Positions 49,501 to 57,491 of a stretch of DNA of 64,000 nucleotides are shown piece by piece. The stretch is from JAXLXE01 sp046328115 (GTDB lineage Bacteria; Chloroflexota; UBA6077; JACCZL01). The stretch covers positions 3,038,001 to 3,102,000 of the forward strand of contig JAXLXE010000001.1 of the NCBI GenBank assembly GCA_046328115.1. Reading direction: 5' to 3'. Made by a program: the position numbers and the translations under genes. Every line of letters begins with the position of its first letter. Position 1 is the stretch's first letter. The notes beneath the pieces are model-generated. The model made no database searches. It was not told the DNA's origin and worked only from the letters and a program-made list of their open reading frames with translations.

Positions 49501-49858
49501 AGTCCGCCGGACACGGAAGCCAGCCTCCGACGAAGCCACGGCCATCCCGGCCCCACCTCCTCAGCCAGACGCCGAGGTCCCCGCGAAGCCCGTCAGACGA
49601 CGGCGCGTCGCGCTCGAGGAGGCACCCACCGCCCCGATCAGCGCCGCCCAACCCCCGCCCACCACCCGCGCCAGGCGCGCCAGCACGTCCGCCAATGGCG
49701 CCCTCGTTCCAGAAGCCCCGGTTCCCGCCGCGCGCAGGAAGAAGCCAGCCACCGTCGCGCCCGCCGCCGGCAACGGCGATACCCAGCCGGCTCCGCGTCG
49801 AAGGACCAAAGCCGCCGCGGAGGCCGTCACCACCACCTCCGCCACCTCGCCCGAGTGA
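46523..49858 (+). CDS. SF1 helicase (UPF1/DNA2-like) with a 340-residue basic disordered tail
   Basis: 1111 aa. Residues 1-340 are an unassigned N-terminal region with a beta-rich part (Leu-Met-Asp-Thr-Arg-Gly-Arg-Val-Ile). The helicase core starts with Gly-Pro-Pro-Gly-Thr-Gly-Lys-Ser near 354-361. Motif II is Asp-Glu-Ala-Asn near 465 (usual Asp-Glu-Ala-Ser/Gln), then Gly-Asp-His-Leu-Gln-Leu-Gln-Pro, Gln-Asn-Arg-Met-His-Pro, Thr-Val-Asp-Ala-Phe-Glu-Gly-Arg-Glu and Val-Ala-Leu-Ser-Arg-Ala-Arg. It would unwind DNA or RNA-DNA using ATP. From about 770 on the protein is Ala/Pro/Arg-rich with recurring Arg-Arg-Arg patches. AAGGATC precedes the ATG. Confidence 0.85.
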   Translation: MPFTRRPRRRLPFKSTRWQQRTLASLCLHLAPTVRSSLTAWLKIYGETGELPGLATGPLELRFRRLLDHAQADELLLWSTPDRWSSGAGLSLRIPAIGLDMDCRFAEGRLLVDRARPTAEGERDPRRSNSTVGIELRPDRVELPPPDDADSSQSSINLEAAFERLIGRRWSGFVGPLREALEAEAKDDLERAQRLAAGYAAATPRIGGHSESDPYRLTGVDGASVAAFDEGEWLDLMDTRGRVISSARLVRIDPAEGALDVDVRGADPPSSGTVRPRPQTQIFAQKRAILEELDNPTGGLQHAVRLVASPSSLPPLVKHRPPNLVNRLIGRNRSQLRAVSLALGLDAGQALMVQGPPGTGKSTTLAEIIGQIVLRDPNATLLVCSHSNHGVDNLLLKTLPYLEEVPGLAIARVGLFDRVHPEGRKHYVPPGEDLGAYNVVFTTVDALALQTEAGARTYDYAVLDEANRASILDSLIPLVRGHRFILVGDHLQLQPVLSEAEEQLRLEPAVARTSAIGKSLFAWLRERRFPEAATVFLEEQNRMHPSIAGLISEVFYEGRLRSGPRAPRRQADVPLFPAPVTWVDTQGLHGLREARGRGTSLMNVPEARLVTTIVRHVLSSAPAGYDVGVIAAYAEQTALLRRLLRERGPSGPLAREVAAERHLEVDTVDAFEGREKDVIIVSLVRSNRRRDIGFLRLMQRINVALSRARRLLVVVGDASTLRGSYFDRIIRYVRSNGMVIAGPRLIGRLLNARATGTEGGRTSKRRPPIPRPQRASRAQTVSDAEIEAPVPTASSAEAEARPAPAKRRRRRHRRRGEAGRAQGSQPIEAAANGALTDALTGEATSSAESTPAVASFAPLVPESPAPVISLPPAEAAAVPRRRGRRTAAAADTPPVVEASAPPPVGEGAPAPRRRRASAPLPEEISAPPAAPEPAKPRRRRTAAPPSDQPATTDTAVQAPKPRRSRARTDTPAAAEAVSAPSTPPVEALIIRPSVRRTRKPASDEATAIPAPPPQPDAEVPAKPVRRRRVALEEAPTAPISAAQPPPTTRARRASTSANGALVPEAPVPAARRKKPATVAPAAGNGDTQPAPRRRTKAAAEAVTTTSATSPE

Positions 49859-50038
49859 GCTAGCCCATCGTAACTATCGGCGCCCACTCGCCCTGCACTT
49901 AGCGGTCCCGCCAGCCGCCGCCGCGGCGTTTATACAGTCGTGCCGGACCTAGGGAGCTGCGCGTTTCGGGGGTGAGCGCGCAGGAATCGAACGCGTCCGG
50001 CGGGACAATAGCTTGGCTTACACCCCCGGGACAGCATC

Positions 50039-52183
50039 TTGACGCGTTCGCGCGCGGCTCAGGCCGCGCCGCCGGCGTATCCCGCCGCGGAGCACCATCC
50101 GGCAGGCCTGGATGGTCTGCTGCGTGCCCAGCAGGACGCTGGTGTCGCGGTCGCGGTCCTGGCGAGCGGACAGTTCGTCTGGTCCGACCGGTGCTTTCAG
50201 GCACTCGTCGGCAGAGATGGCGCCACGCTCACACACCTCGCGTCCGCGCAGGAGATCGTGGTCCCGGAGCACCGCGCCGCTTTCCAGCGGCGGCTCCGGT
50301 CCGGACCACGCAAGCCGGGCCAGAAGACCCTCGGCACGCTTCGCATCGATCTGCTGGGCCCCAACGGACGGCCCGTGCCCGTCGAGATTGGCGTCTCCGC
50401 CAGCCGCTTCGGCTCAGCTCGTCAGCACATCCTCGTAGTCAGGCCCGCCTCTACCGCCAACATCCAGAGACGCATGGAATCTCGGGTATCGCGTCTGATC
50501 CGCGATACCAGCGACATCATCCTCCTGCTGGACAATGGCGGGCAAATCCTCTGGCAGAGCCCCTCCGTGGAACGCGTGCTGGGCTACCCGCCCGGCGCCC
50601 TGGAGGGCACAGATCTCCTCCGACTTCTGCATCCAGAGGACAGTACCGCGGCAGATGACCTGTTGGATGGCGCCCGCCACGCGGCAGAACCGCAGTCCAC
50701 CTCGGTGGTGCTCCGCGCCCTGGCCGCGGACGGCGAGTGGCGACACCTGGACACGGTAGTCCGGTCTGAGCTGGACCATCCGGATGTCCGCGGCCTGGTG
50801 CTGACGGCGCTGGATGTGACGGACCGCAAGAATGCGGAGGACCAGCAGATCCGCCAGGCCTTCCACGACCCGCTCACAGGCCTGCCCAACCGGCTGCTAT
50901 TCACCTATTGCATCCAGCGTGGGCTGGCCACCGCCCAGCGCGAGCGCGCCGGCGTCGCGGTGATGTTCCTAGACCTGGACAGATTTAAGGTGATCAATGA
51001 CAGCCTCGGCCACGGCGTGGGGGACGAGCTCCTCGTCGCGCTGGGCAACAGGCTGCGCGCCTGCGTCCGCCCTGGCGACACCGTTGCCCGACTGGGCGGC
51101 GACGAGTTCACCATCCTGCTCGAGAACATCACCCATCCAGACGAGGCCGTCGTGGTCGCGCGGAGGATCATCGACCGGTTGTCCGAACCGTTCGACCTGA
51201 GCGGTCGCGAGCTGTACGTGACGTCCAGCATCGGCATCGCGCTCGGCAACGCGGACACGTCCACCTCTGATGACCTCATGCGCTTCGCGGACGTGGCCAT
51301 GTACCGCGCCAAGACCGGCGGCAAGGCACGTTACGTCGTCTTCGACGGTAGCATGCACGCGGACTGGGTCGCCCGGCTGAATTTGGAGACTGACCTCCGC
51401 CGCGCCATCGACCGCGGCGAGCTCCGCGTGCTGTACCAGCCGCTGATCAATCTGCGGACCGGCCGCGTCATCGGTGTGGAGGCGCTGGCGCGCTGGCAGC
51501 ACCCGGACCGTGGCCTCGTCTCCCCGGCCGAGTTCATCCCCATGGCGGAGGAGACCGGCCTGATCGTTCCCATCGGCCAGTGGGTGCTCACCGAGGCCTG
51601 TCGTCAGGTGAAGACCTGGCAGCAGCGGCTGAAGCACAGCGAATCGCTCGCCGTGAGCGTCAACATCTCCGCCCGCCAGTTCCAGCAGCCGGAGCTCGTC
51701 GAGACCGTCGAGCGCGCCCTCTGGGATAGCAAGCTCGACCCGGAGCTGCTCCACCTGGAGATCACGGAGTCCATCGTGATGGATGACGCCGTATCCACCG
51801 GCGGGAAGATCGACGCCATCAAGGCGCTCGGCGTCCGTCTGGACATGGACGACTTCGGCACGGGCTACTCCTCGCTCTCGTACCTCCGCCGGCTCCCGGT
51901 GGGGATCATCAAGCTGGACCGCTCGTTCGTCAGCGGGCTCGGGGGCTCGGACCCCACCACGCTCTCCATCGTAGAGGCCATCACCCGTCTCGCCCACGCC
52001 CTGGGGATGGAAGTCGCTGCCGAGGGCATCGAGACGGAGAGCCAGCTTCGGCTCCTCTGTGCCGCCGGCTGCGACCGCGGCCAGGGTTACCTCTTCGCCC
52101 GGCCCCTGACGGCAGATCAAATCGCCGAGCTCATCCAGAGCGGCCGGTCGTTCACCTCCTTCGTCCGCACCAGCGCGGCCTGA
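50039..52183 (+). CDS. PAS-PAS-GGDEF-EAL cyclic-di-GMP protein
   Basis: 714 aa, soluble. An N-terminal PAS-like region (about 20-135) and a PAS/PAC domain (150-275) precede a GGDEF domain with the intact Gly-Gly-Asp-Glu-Phe near residue 355. The EAL domain has Gly-Val-Glu-Ala-Leu-Ala near 480, then Glu-Ile-Thr-Glu-Ser, Asp-Asp-Phe-Gly-Thr-Gly-Tyr-Ser-Ser-Leu and Lys-Leu-Asp-Arg. Both active sites look complete, so it could make and degrade c-di-GMP. No membrane segment is present; PAS domains probably sense redox or small ligands in the cytoplasm. The TTG start is uncertain, since no good ribosome site precedes it. Confidence 0.9.
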   Translation: MTRSRAAQAAPPAYPAAEHHPAGLDGLLRAQQDAGVAVAVLASGQFVWSDRCFQALVGRDGATLTHLASAQEIVVPEHRAAFQRRLRSGPRKPGQKTLGTLRIDLLGPNGRPVPVEIGVSASRFGSARQHILVVRPASTANIQRRMESRVSRLIRDTSDIILLLDNGGQILWQSPSVERVLGYPPGALEGTDLLRLLHPEDSTAADDLLDGARHAAEPQSTSVVLRALAADGEWRHLDTVVRSELDHPDVRGLVLTALDVTDRKNAEDQQIRQAFHDPLTGLPNRLLFTYCIQRGLATAQRERAGVAVMFLDLDRFKVINDSLGHGVGDELLVALGNRLRACVRPGDTVARLGGDEFTILLENITHPDEAVVVARRIIDRLSEPFDLSGRELYVTSSIGIALGNADTSTSDDLMRFADVAMYRAKTGGKARYVVFDGSMHADWVARLNLETDLRRAIDRGELRVLYQPLINLRTGRVIGVEALARWQHPDRGLVSPAEFIPMAEETGLIVPIGQWVLTEACRQVKTWQQRLKHSESLAVSVNISARQFQQPELVETVERALWDSKLDPELLHLEITESIVMDDAVSTGGKIDAIKALGVRLDMDDFGTGYSSLSYLRRLPVGIIKLDRSFVSGLGGSDPTTLSIVEAITRLAHALGMEVAAEGIETESQLRLLCAAGCDRGQGYLFARPLTADQIAELIQSGRSFTSFVRTSAA

Positions 52184-52221
52184 CCGCGGACCTCGCTCAT
52201 AACGCGGGGTCCCCACGACGC

Positions 52222-52227
52222 TACAAT
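52222..52227 (+). promoter_or_regulatory. -10 element TACAAT of a leaderless promoter
   Basis: TACAAT is separated by six bases from GTG at 52234, with no ribosome site. This fits a leaderless mRNA for the SUI1 homologue, which itself acts in start-codon selection. Confidence 0.6.
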
Positions 52228-52233
52228 CCGCCC

Positions 52234-52590
52234 GTGACCGGTGGACGTATCGTCTACGACTCAGACATCGGCCGCACCGACCGATGCCCGCGCTGCGGCA
52301 GGCACCTCGACGTGTGCTCCTGCGCGGCACAACAGCAGGTCGCCGGCGGCGATGGCATTGTGCGCGTGTCGCGTGAGCGCAAGGGGCGGGGCGGCAAGAC
52401 CGTGACGCTGGTGGTGGGCCTACCGCTCAACGCCGAGGGTCTCAGCCAGGTCTGCACGGCGTTGAAGCGCACCTGCGGCGCGGGCGGTACCGTGGAAGGC
52501 GGCGCCGTGGTCATCCAGGGTGACCATCGGGAGCGCGCCGCAACGAAGCTGAAGGACCTGGGCTACCGCGTGAAACTCGCGGGCGGCTGA
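52234..52590 (+). CDS. SUI1/eIF1-like translation factor (YciH type) with N-terminal Cys cluster
   Basis: 118 aa. The C-terminal SUI1 domain has Lys-Gly-Arg-Gly-Gly-Lys-Thr-Val-Thr, Cys-Gly-Ala-Gly-Gly-Thr-Val and Val-Ile-Gln-Gly-Asp-His, all family hallmarks. The N-terminus holds Cys18-Pro-Arg-Cys21 and Cys28-Ser-Cys30, a likely zinc knuckle as in many bacterial YciH proteins. eIF1 checks start-codon fidelity; bacterial YciH binds the 30S subunit. Its own mRNA appears to be leaderless. It converges on the CAP gene with 29 bp between. Confidence 0.92.
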   Translation: MTGGRIVYDSDIGRTDRCPRCGRHLDVCSCAAQQQVAGGDGIVRVSRERKGRGGKTVTLVVGLPLNAEGLSQVCTALKRTCGAGGTVEGGAVVIQGDHRERAATKLKDLGYRVKLAGG

Positions 52591-52619
52591 CAAAGCCCGT
52601 GGCCCGCCGAACGCGCGCC

Positions 52620-54521
52620 CTACTGGGCGGTGGTGAAGCTCCAGCGGATATCGGGTCCGCCGTTCCACTGGAACCGCGCCGTGTACCGCGTGTTGGGCCT
52701 CAGCGCCGTCTTGGGCACCAGCGTGGGGTTGCCAAACGCGTCCACCACGTCCGCGGGCACCACCGGACCGTCCTCCGGACCCTCCGTCAGGCGCGCCAGC
52801 GTTGGCGGTCCTGATGGGCGCGTGGTGCCCAGGAGCAGCGTTACCGGATAGCCAAACGGACCCGGCCTCCCATTAGCGTCCACGTGATCGTCGCAGACGC
52901 ACTCAATGGGCACGCCCGTAGCTCCCGAAGCCGGGTACCACCCGGAGGTCGCCGCCAGGTCGCGCTTCCCGCCAAGATCCATCGTGGCACTGGTCGTGCC
53001 GTTAGCTGAATGCTGCCCGTAGCCGGCGTACTGCGCCAGCAAGTCCAGCAGGATCGCGCGGTGGTACACGCTGTCCAGCCAGCCATTCACCACATGCTCC
53101 GGGTCACCATCACCCAGCGCCATCACCTCGCCCACGCGGTCCATCGAAGGGAGCCGCCCCACGCCGGCGCGCGACACGCGTCCGCCGGGCGTCTCCGCCA
53201 CGTACAGTGGCGCTCCGGCCGACTCAAAGTTACCGTCTCGCTGGGCGTTGGCCACATCGTACTGGGCATGCATCCACGCCGCGGTCTCCAGCGCCCCATG
53301 CCGTGACAGCGGAAGTGCCCCGGCCTGCGAGCGCGCGGCATTGACCGCGTTCAGTGCCCGCAATGTGAGCTGCTCATCAAGCCTGGGGGCCGGTGTCGGC
53401 GCGGGTGCCGCCTCCTGCTGATGCTCCGGCGCGACCGTGGGTGTGGCGGCCGGCACCGTACGCGGCGTAGCCGTGGCAAGGGGTGTCTGCGTGCCGCGCT
53501 CGCTGAGAATCGGGGCTGGCCCCGCCGGCTGGGCCGGACGGGATGGCTCCTGCTGCGCTCGTTGGGGCACCGCGGCGCGGGCTCCCGCCGCGTCCGGTTC
53601 CGGCGCCTGCGGCGCGGACGCCACGGTGGGCACGGTTGTGGCCGTGCTAAACGAGGCCGGCGTGGCCGTAGGAGCCGCGGAGGTAGGCGGGACAGCCACC
53701 GTAGGGAGCGGGATCGGCGTAGGTGTCGCCATAGGCACGATGGCGGAGGAGGCCAGCGCACCGCCGGAGGCACCAGGAGGCGGCGCCTGCTGCACCGCGG
53801 GCCGCACCGCTGAGGTATCAACGTATTGCGGCGCGGACGTAGGCGTGACCACCACCGTGATGTACACCGGCGTGGGGTCCGGCGGTCGGGCCGGTGGCGG
53901 TGGCGTAGCGGTCACCACCACCACCGGTTGTTGGACAGCCGGCTGGGCAGGTACCGGGGTCGCCGTGGGCTGCGCTATGCTGAGCGGCTGCCCGGACGAC
54001 CGTCCGTTGCTGGTTGGCGTAGCGGCGGCCCGCGCCTGGCGGGCGCTGTCCGAACCGTCCAGCGCAAGCTGGAAGCTCGCGCCCAAGCCAGCCGCGTCGG
54101 CGATCCGGAAGAAGGCCTCGCGAGATTCGGCGCCGTCGTCAGCGGGCAGCCCGCCCGCCGGCGGGAGCACCGCCACGCGGTTTGTGGCAATGTCGTCCAC
54201 GTAGGGCACAGCCCCTGCCAACGAGGCTCGCCGCACACCGTCCGGACCCACCGCCACGCCGCCGGAGCGTCGGAGCGGACGGAGCTGGCTCGCGCCCGCG
54301 GAGGGAGCACCCGCCGCGACGGGTGTGGGTGCGCGGAGCACGCCGCCAATCTCCCGGACAATCGTCGTACCGCGACTGCGCGGCGCCGCGTCCGCCGCTC
54401 GCTCCGCGGATGCCACATCCTGGACCCCTAGCCTCGCCACCCCCACCGTGAGCAGAATGCTGGAGCCCAGCCCGGCCAACCCCAGCGCCAACCATCTCCA
54501 CAATAGACCAGACTGTGCCAC
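52620..54521 (-). CDS. Exported CAP (SCP)-domain protein with Pro/Thr-rich stalk and C-terminal Ig-like domain
   Basis: 633 aa. A signal anchor (residues 8-27) is followed by a long low-complexity region (about 30-375) rich in Pro, Ala and Thr (Ala-Thr-Pro-Thr repeats). The CAP domain (about 385-510) has Ala-Leu-Asn-Ala-Val-Asn-Ala-Ala-Arg-Ser-Gln, Ala-Trp-Met-His-Ala-Gln-Tyr, and Asp-Ser-Val-Tyr-His-Arg, which carries the usual His. The last 110 residues resemble an SbsA-like Ig domain (Pro-Ala-Ser-Gly-Ala-Thr-Gly-Val-Pro-Ile). CAP proteins are extracellular with lipid- or protein-binding roles. The stalk probably crosses a cell-wall layer. Confidence 0.82.
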   Translation of the reverse strand: MAQSGLLWRWLALGLAGLGSSILLTVGVARLGVQDVASAERAADAAPRSRGTTIVREIGGVLRAPTPVAAGAPSAGASQLRPLRRSGGVAVGPDGVRRASLAGAVPYVDDIATNRVAVLPPAGGLPADDGAESREAFFRIADAAGLGASFQLALDGSDSARQARAAATPTSNGRSSGQPLSIAQPTATPVPAQPAVQQPVVVVTATPPPPARPPDPTPVYITVVVTPTSAPQYVDTSAVRPAVQQAPPPGASGGALASSAIVPMATPTPIPLPTVAVPPTSAAPTATPASFSTATTVPTVASAPQAPEPDAAGARAAVPQRAQQEPSRPAQPAGPAPILSERGTQTPLATATPRTVPAATPTVAPEHQQEAAPAPTPAPRLDEQLTLRALNAVNAARSQAGALPLSRHGALETAAWMHAQYDVANAQRDGNFESAGAPLYVAETPGGRVSRAGVGRLPSMDRVGEVMALGDGDPEHVVNGWLDSVYHRAILLDLLAQYAGYGQHSANGTTSATMDLGGKRDLAATSGWYPASGATGVPIECVCDDHVDANGRPGPFGYPVTLLLGTTRPSGPPTLARLTEGPEDGPVVPADVVDAFGNPTLVPKTALRPNTRYTARFQWNGGPDIRWSFTTAQ

Positions 54522-54631
54522 CCAGACTCCCCGACGCGAGTTACGCTTGATCCTATTCGTCGGGTAAACGGAAATCGCAGAGCCGGCGGTATGGGTTCGG
54601 GCAGCCGGAGGTACCGCTCCTGGCCTGAGAC

Positions 54632-55531
54632 TTACGGTGCCGCTGTCACCTCCCGCCCAGCCCAGCGCTCGTACAGAGTGACCACCGAGGCGTCATCCAG
54701 TCTCGCCAGTCCCGAGCCCGCGCCCATGAGGTAAAGCTGCTCCGCGGCGGATGCCAGCGGCGTGGGGAAATGGTGCTTCTTGGCCGCGTCTACTACCAGC
54801 CCCATGTCCTTCACGAAGATACTGAGCGCGCTCCGGACGGGCTCGTACCCATGGTCCAGCATCCGTCCGCCCCGATCGTTCAGCATGAATGAGCCCGCCG
54901 CGCCGTGCCGGATCACCTCCCAGACCGCCTTAGGGTCCAGGCCCAGCGAGGCCGCGAACCCCAGCGCCTCCGCGGCCGCCGCGATGTGCACGCCGCACAG
55001 GAGCTGGTTCACCAGCTTCACAGACTGGCCATCGCCCACCGTGTCACCCACCCGCGTCACATTCGCGCCCAGCCGGTCCAATATCGGTTGGACTGCTTCA
55101 AACAGGTCCATGGCCCCGCCCACCATGATCACCAGCTCGCCCGTGCGCGCTCGTGCCACACCCCCGCTCACCGGCGCATCCAGCACCCGCACTCCCACCC
55201 GGGCCAGCCGAGCCTCAATCTCCAGCACCGCCGCCGGACCCACCGTGCTCGTCACCACCACGGCGGCCCCCTCTGGAATCGCCGCCGCCGCGCCCTCCTC
55301 GCCAAACAGTGCATCCATCGCCTGATCCGGAGACGCAACCATCACGAACACCACGTCCGCCGAGCTCGCGGCCTCCGCCGGCGAGCCCGCCGCACGGACA
55401 CCAGCATCGCTCAAGGCCGCCGCGCGATCCGCCACGACGTCAAAGGCCACAACCTCATCCACCGTGCCGGCCAGCCGCCGCGCCATCGGATCGCCCATCG
55501 CACCCAGACCCAGCCAAGCCACTCGCACCAC
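54632..55531 (-). CDS. 3-hydroxyisobutyrate dehydrogenase-family oxidoreductase
   Basis: 299 aa, NAD(P)-dependent beta-hydroxyacid dehydrogenase. Rossmann motif Gly-Leu-Gly-Ala-Met-Gly-Asp-Pro-Met-Ala at residues 7-16, substrate motif Asp-Ala-Pro-Val-Ser-Gly-Gly near 120, and the catalytic Lys in Val-Lys-Leu-Val-Asn-Gln with Asn. The Phe-Val-Lys-Asp-Met-Gly-Leu-Val follows as usual. Substrates may be 3-hydroxyisobutyrate, tartronate semialdehyde or other beta-hydroxyacids. It is divergent from the CoA-transferase gene with back-to-back promoters. The start is GTG. Confidence 0.9.
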   Translation of the reverse strand: MVRVAWLGLGAMGDPMARRLAGTVDEVVAFDVVADRAAALSDAGVRAAGSPAEAASSADVVFVMVASPDQAMDALFGEEGAAAAIPEGAAVVVTSTVGPAAVLEIEARLARVGVRVLDAPVSGGVARARTGELVIMVGGAMDLFEAVQPILDRLGANVTRVGDTVGDGQSVKLVNQLLCGVHIAAAAEALGFAASLGLDPKAVWEVIRHGAAGSFMLNDRGGRMLDHGYEPVRSALSIFVKDMGLVVDAAKKHHFPTPLASAAEQLYLMGAGSGLARLDDASVVTLYERWAGREVTAAP

Positions 55532-55590
55532 GTCGCCGCTCCTCCAGACCCGTCCGGGTCAGAACCATCCAGCCGGGCCCATTGTAGGCC

Positions 55591-55617
55591 GCCGTCCGGC
55601 GCGCCGGTCCGTACAAT
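55591..55617. promoter_or_regulatory. Divergent -10 pair (TACAAT on both strands)
   Basis: TACAAT on the minus strand (55591-55596) faces away from TACAAT on the plus strand (55612-55617). The first serves the HIBADH-type gene with about 60 bp of leader; the second serves the CaiB gene with about 11 bp, including a GGGAG site. Confidence 0.6.
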
Positions 55618-55634
55618 CCCGCGGGAGTCAAACG

Positions 55635-56822
55635 ATGAGCTATCCGCTGCACGGCGTGCGTGTGGTTGCCTTCGAGCAGGCGGTGGCCGCGCCGTTCTGC
55701 ACGCGCCACCTCGCGGACCTCGGCGCCGACGTCATCAAGATCGAGCGCCCGGACGGCGGCGACTTCGCCCGCCGATATGACAGCGTGGTCAACGGCCTGT
55801 CCTCCTATTTCGTCTGGCTCAACCACGGCAAGCGCAGCATTGCCCTGGACGTCAAGCAGGCCAGCGGACGCGCGTTGCTGGACCGGCTGATCGAGACGGC
55901 CGACGTCTTCGTCCACAACATGGGACCCGGCGTCGTCGATCGCCTGGGACTGGGCACAGACAGCCTGCGGGCACGCCAGCCGCGTCTTGTAACCTGTGAG
56001 ATCTCCGGCTACGGGCGGACGGGCCCGTACAGCACACGCAAGGCGTTCGACCTGCTGCTCCAGGGGGAGAGCGGCCTCATCTCCACCACCGGCAGCCCTG
56101 ATGAGCCGGCAAAGGTCGGGATCTCCATCGCCGATATCTCCGCCGGCATGTACGCGTTCAGCTCCATCCTGGCCGCCCTGCTCAGACGTGAACGGGATGG
56201 CGAGGGCTGCCACATTGAGACCACCATGCTGGACTGTCTGGCGGAGTGGATGGCCGCCCCCGCCTACTACTGGATGTACGGCGAGAAGAAGCTCCAACGG
56301 GCCGGCACCCGCCACAATATCATCGTGCCGTACGGCCCGTACCGAGTCGGTGGTGGCCAGTCCGTCAACCTGGCCGTTCAGAACGAAGGTCAGTGGGTTC
56401 GGCTGTGCCAGGTGGTCCTGCGTCGACCCGAGCTTGCCACGGATCCGCGCTTCGCCACGGCGGAGGCGCGGGTACGGCACCGCGACGCGCTCGAGCCCCT
56501 CATAGAGCAGATCCTCGGGCAGTACGACCGGCCACGGGTGGAACAGATGCTGGAGGAAGCAGATGTGCCGTTCGGCAGCCTCAACGAAGTGGATGGGCTC
56601 GTGGAGCACCCCCAGCTCGCCGCACGCCATCGCTGGCTTACCGTGCAGAGCGAGATTGGCCCCCTCCGCGCCATCGCCAACCCGTTCAACCTGTCGGACG
56701 TGCCCCAGCGGGCTGACGCGGTGCCCGCGCTCGGCGAGCACACGGAGGCGGTGGCGCTAGAGCTCGGCTACACCGCTGAGGAGGCGCGCTCGCTCGCCGC
56801 GGTCGTCTCCCGCCCAGGCTGA
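55635..56822 (+). CDS. Class III CoA-transferase (CaiB/BaiF)
   Basis: 395 aa. N-terminal Gly-Val-Arg-Val-Val-Ala-Phe-Glu-Gln, Leu-Ala-Asp-Leu-Gly-Ala-Asp-Val-Ile-Lys-Ile-Glu, and Asn-Met-Gly-Pro-Gly-Val are diagnostic. The catalytic Asp is in Ala-Phe-Asp-Leu-Leu-Leu-Gln-Gly-Glu-Ser-Gly-Leu. The reaction moves CoA between carboxylic acids, for example succinyl-CoA to a hydroxyacid or carnitine. Together with the divergent dehydrogenase it may process a branched or hydroxy acid. ATG at 55635 is chosen because of the GGGAG site and the family start; the frame is open earlier, to 55464. Confidence 0.9.
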   Translation: MSYPLHGVRVVAFEQAVAAPFCTRHLADLGADVIKIERPDGGDFARRYDSVVNGLSSYFVWLNHGKRSIALDVKQASGRALLDRLIETADVFVHNMGPGVVDRLGLGTDSLRARQPRLVTCEISGYGRTGPYSTRKAFDLLLQGESGLISTTGSPDEPAKVGISIADISAGMYAFSSILAALLRRERDGEGCHIETTMLDCLAEWMAAPAYYWMYGEKKLQRAGTRHNIIVPYGPYRVGGGQSVNLAVQNEGQWVRLCQVVLRRPELATDPRFATAEARVRHRDALEPLIEQILGQYDRPRVEQMLEEADVPFGSLNEVDGLVEHPQLAARHRWLTVQSEIGPLRAIANPFNLSDVPQRADAVPALGEHTEAVALELGYTAEEARSLAAVVSRPG

Positions 56823-56828
56823 CGCGTC

Positions 56829-57428
56829 GTGGGTCGCGCGCCTCAGCCACCCTCGCCCGCATTGGTGGAAGACGATTTTCGCCGCGTCGTCGTGGTGGGC
56901 ACCAGCAGCACCGGCAAGTCCACGCTGGCCTCCACGTTAGCGCGCCGGCTCGACGTTTCGTTCATCGAGCTTGACGCGCTGCATTGGGAGCCGGGCTGGC
57001 AACCGGCCGATCGTGAGGTCTTCCGAGCACGTGTGCAGGACGCCACAGTCGGTGATCGGTGGGTGGTGGCGGGCAACTACAGCGCCGTTCGAGATCTCGT
57101 CTGGCCGCGCGCCACCCTCATGATCTGGCTCGATTACTCGCTGCCCCGCATCCTCTGGCAGCTCACCCGCCGGACGTTCGCTCGCTGGTGGAACCAGGAG
57201 CTGCTCTGGGGCACCAACCGCGAGCGCCTCTGGGACCACTTCCTCACCCGCGAGTCGCTCTACTGGTGGGTCCTGAGCTCGTACCACCGGCGTAAGCGCG
57301 AATACTCAAGCCTCCTGATGGCAGATTCGCGTGGCAGCTTCAAGATGATCCGCTTCGGCTCGCCGCGCGAAACAGCGGACTGGCTCAGCACCGCCAGCCA
57401 GATCGCCAGTCGAAGTTCGACCGAATAG
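56829..57428 (+). CDS. P-loop kinase-like NTPase (adenylate kinase/topology-modulation type)
   Basis: 199 aa. Walker A Gly-Thr-Ser-Ser-Thr-Gly-Lys-Ser at about residues 22-29, then Phe-Ile-Glu-Leu-Asp-Ala-Leu-His-Trp-Glu-Pro-Gly-Trp, a signature of the FlaR/DNA topology modulation group. Trp-Val-Val-Ala-Gly-Asn-Tyr and Thr-Leu-Met-Ile-Trp-Leu-Asp follow, then a basic Arg-Arg-Thr-Phe-Ala-Arg lid. It probably phosphorylates a nucleotide or small molecule. It starts with GTG six bases after the CaiB stop, so they are probably co-transcribed. Confidence 0.82.
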   Translation: MGRAPQPPSPALVEDDFRRVVVVGTSSTGKSTLASTLARRLDVSFIELDALHWEPGWQPADREVFRARVQDATVGDRWVVAGNYSAVRDLVWPRATLMIWLDYSLPRILWQLTRRTFARWWNQELLWGTNRERLWDHFLTRESLYWWVLSSYHRRKREYSSLLMADSRGSFKMIRFGSPRETADWLSTASQIASRSSTE

Positions 57429-57491
57429 AGGATGCGTCGCCTCGATAGACCCTGTTATCGTCCGATCCGTTCCTGAGGAGGTGCGCCCTAC

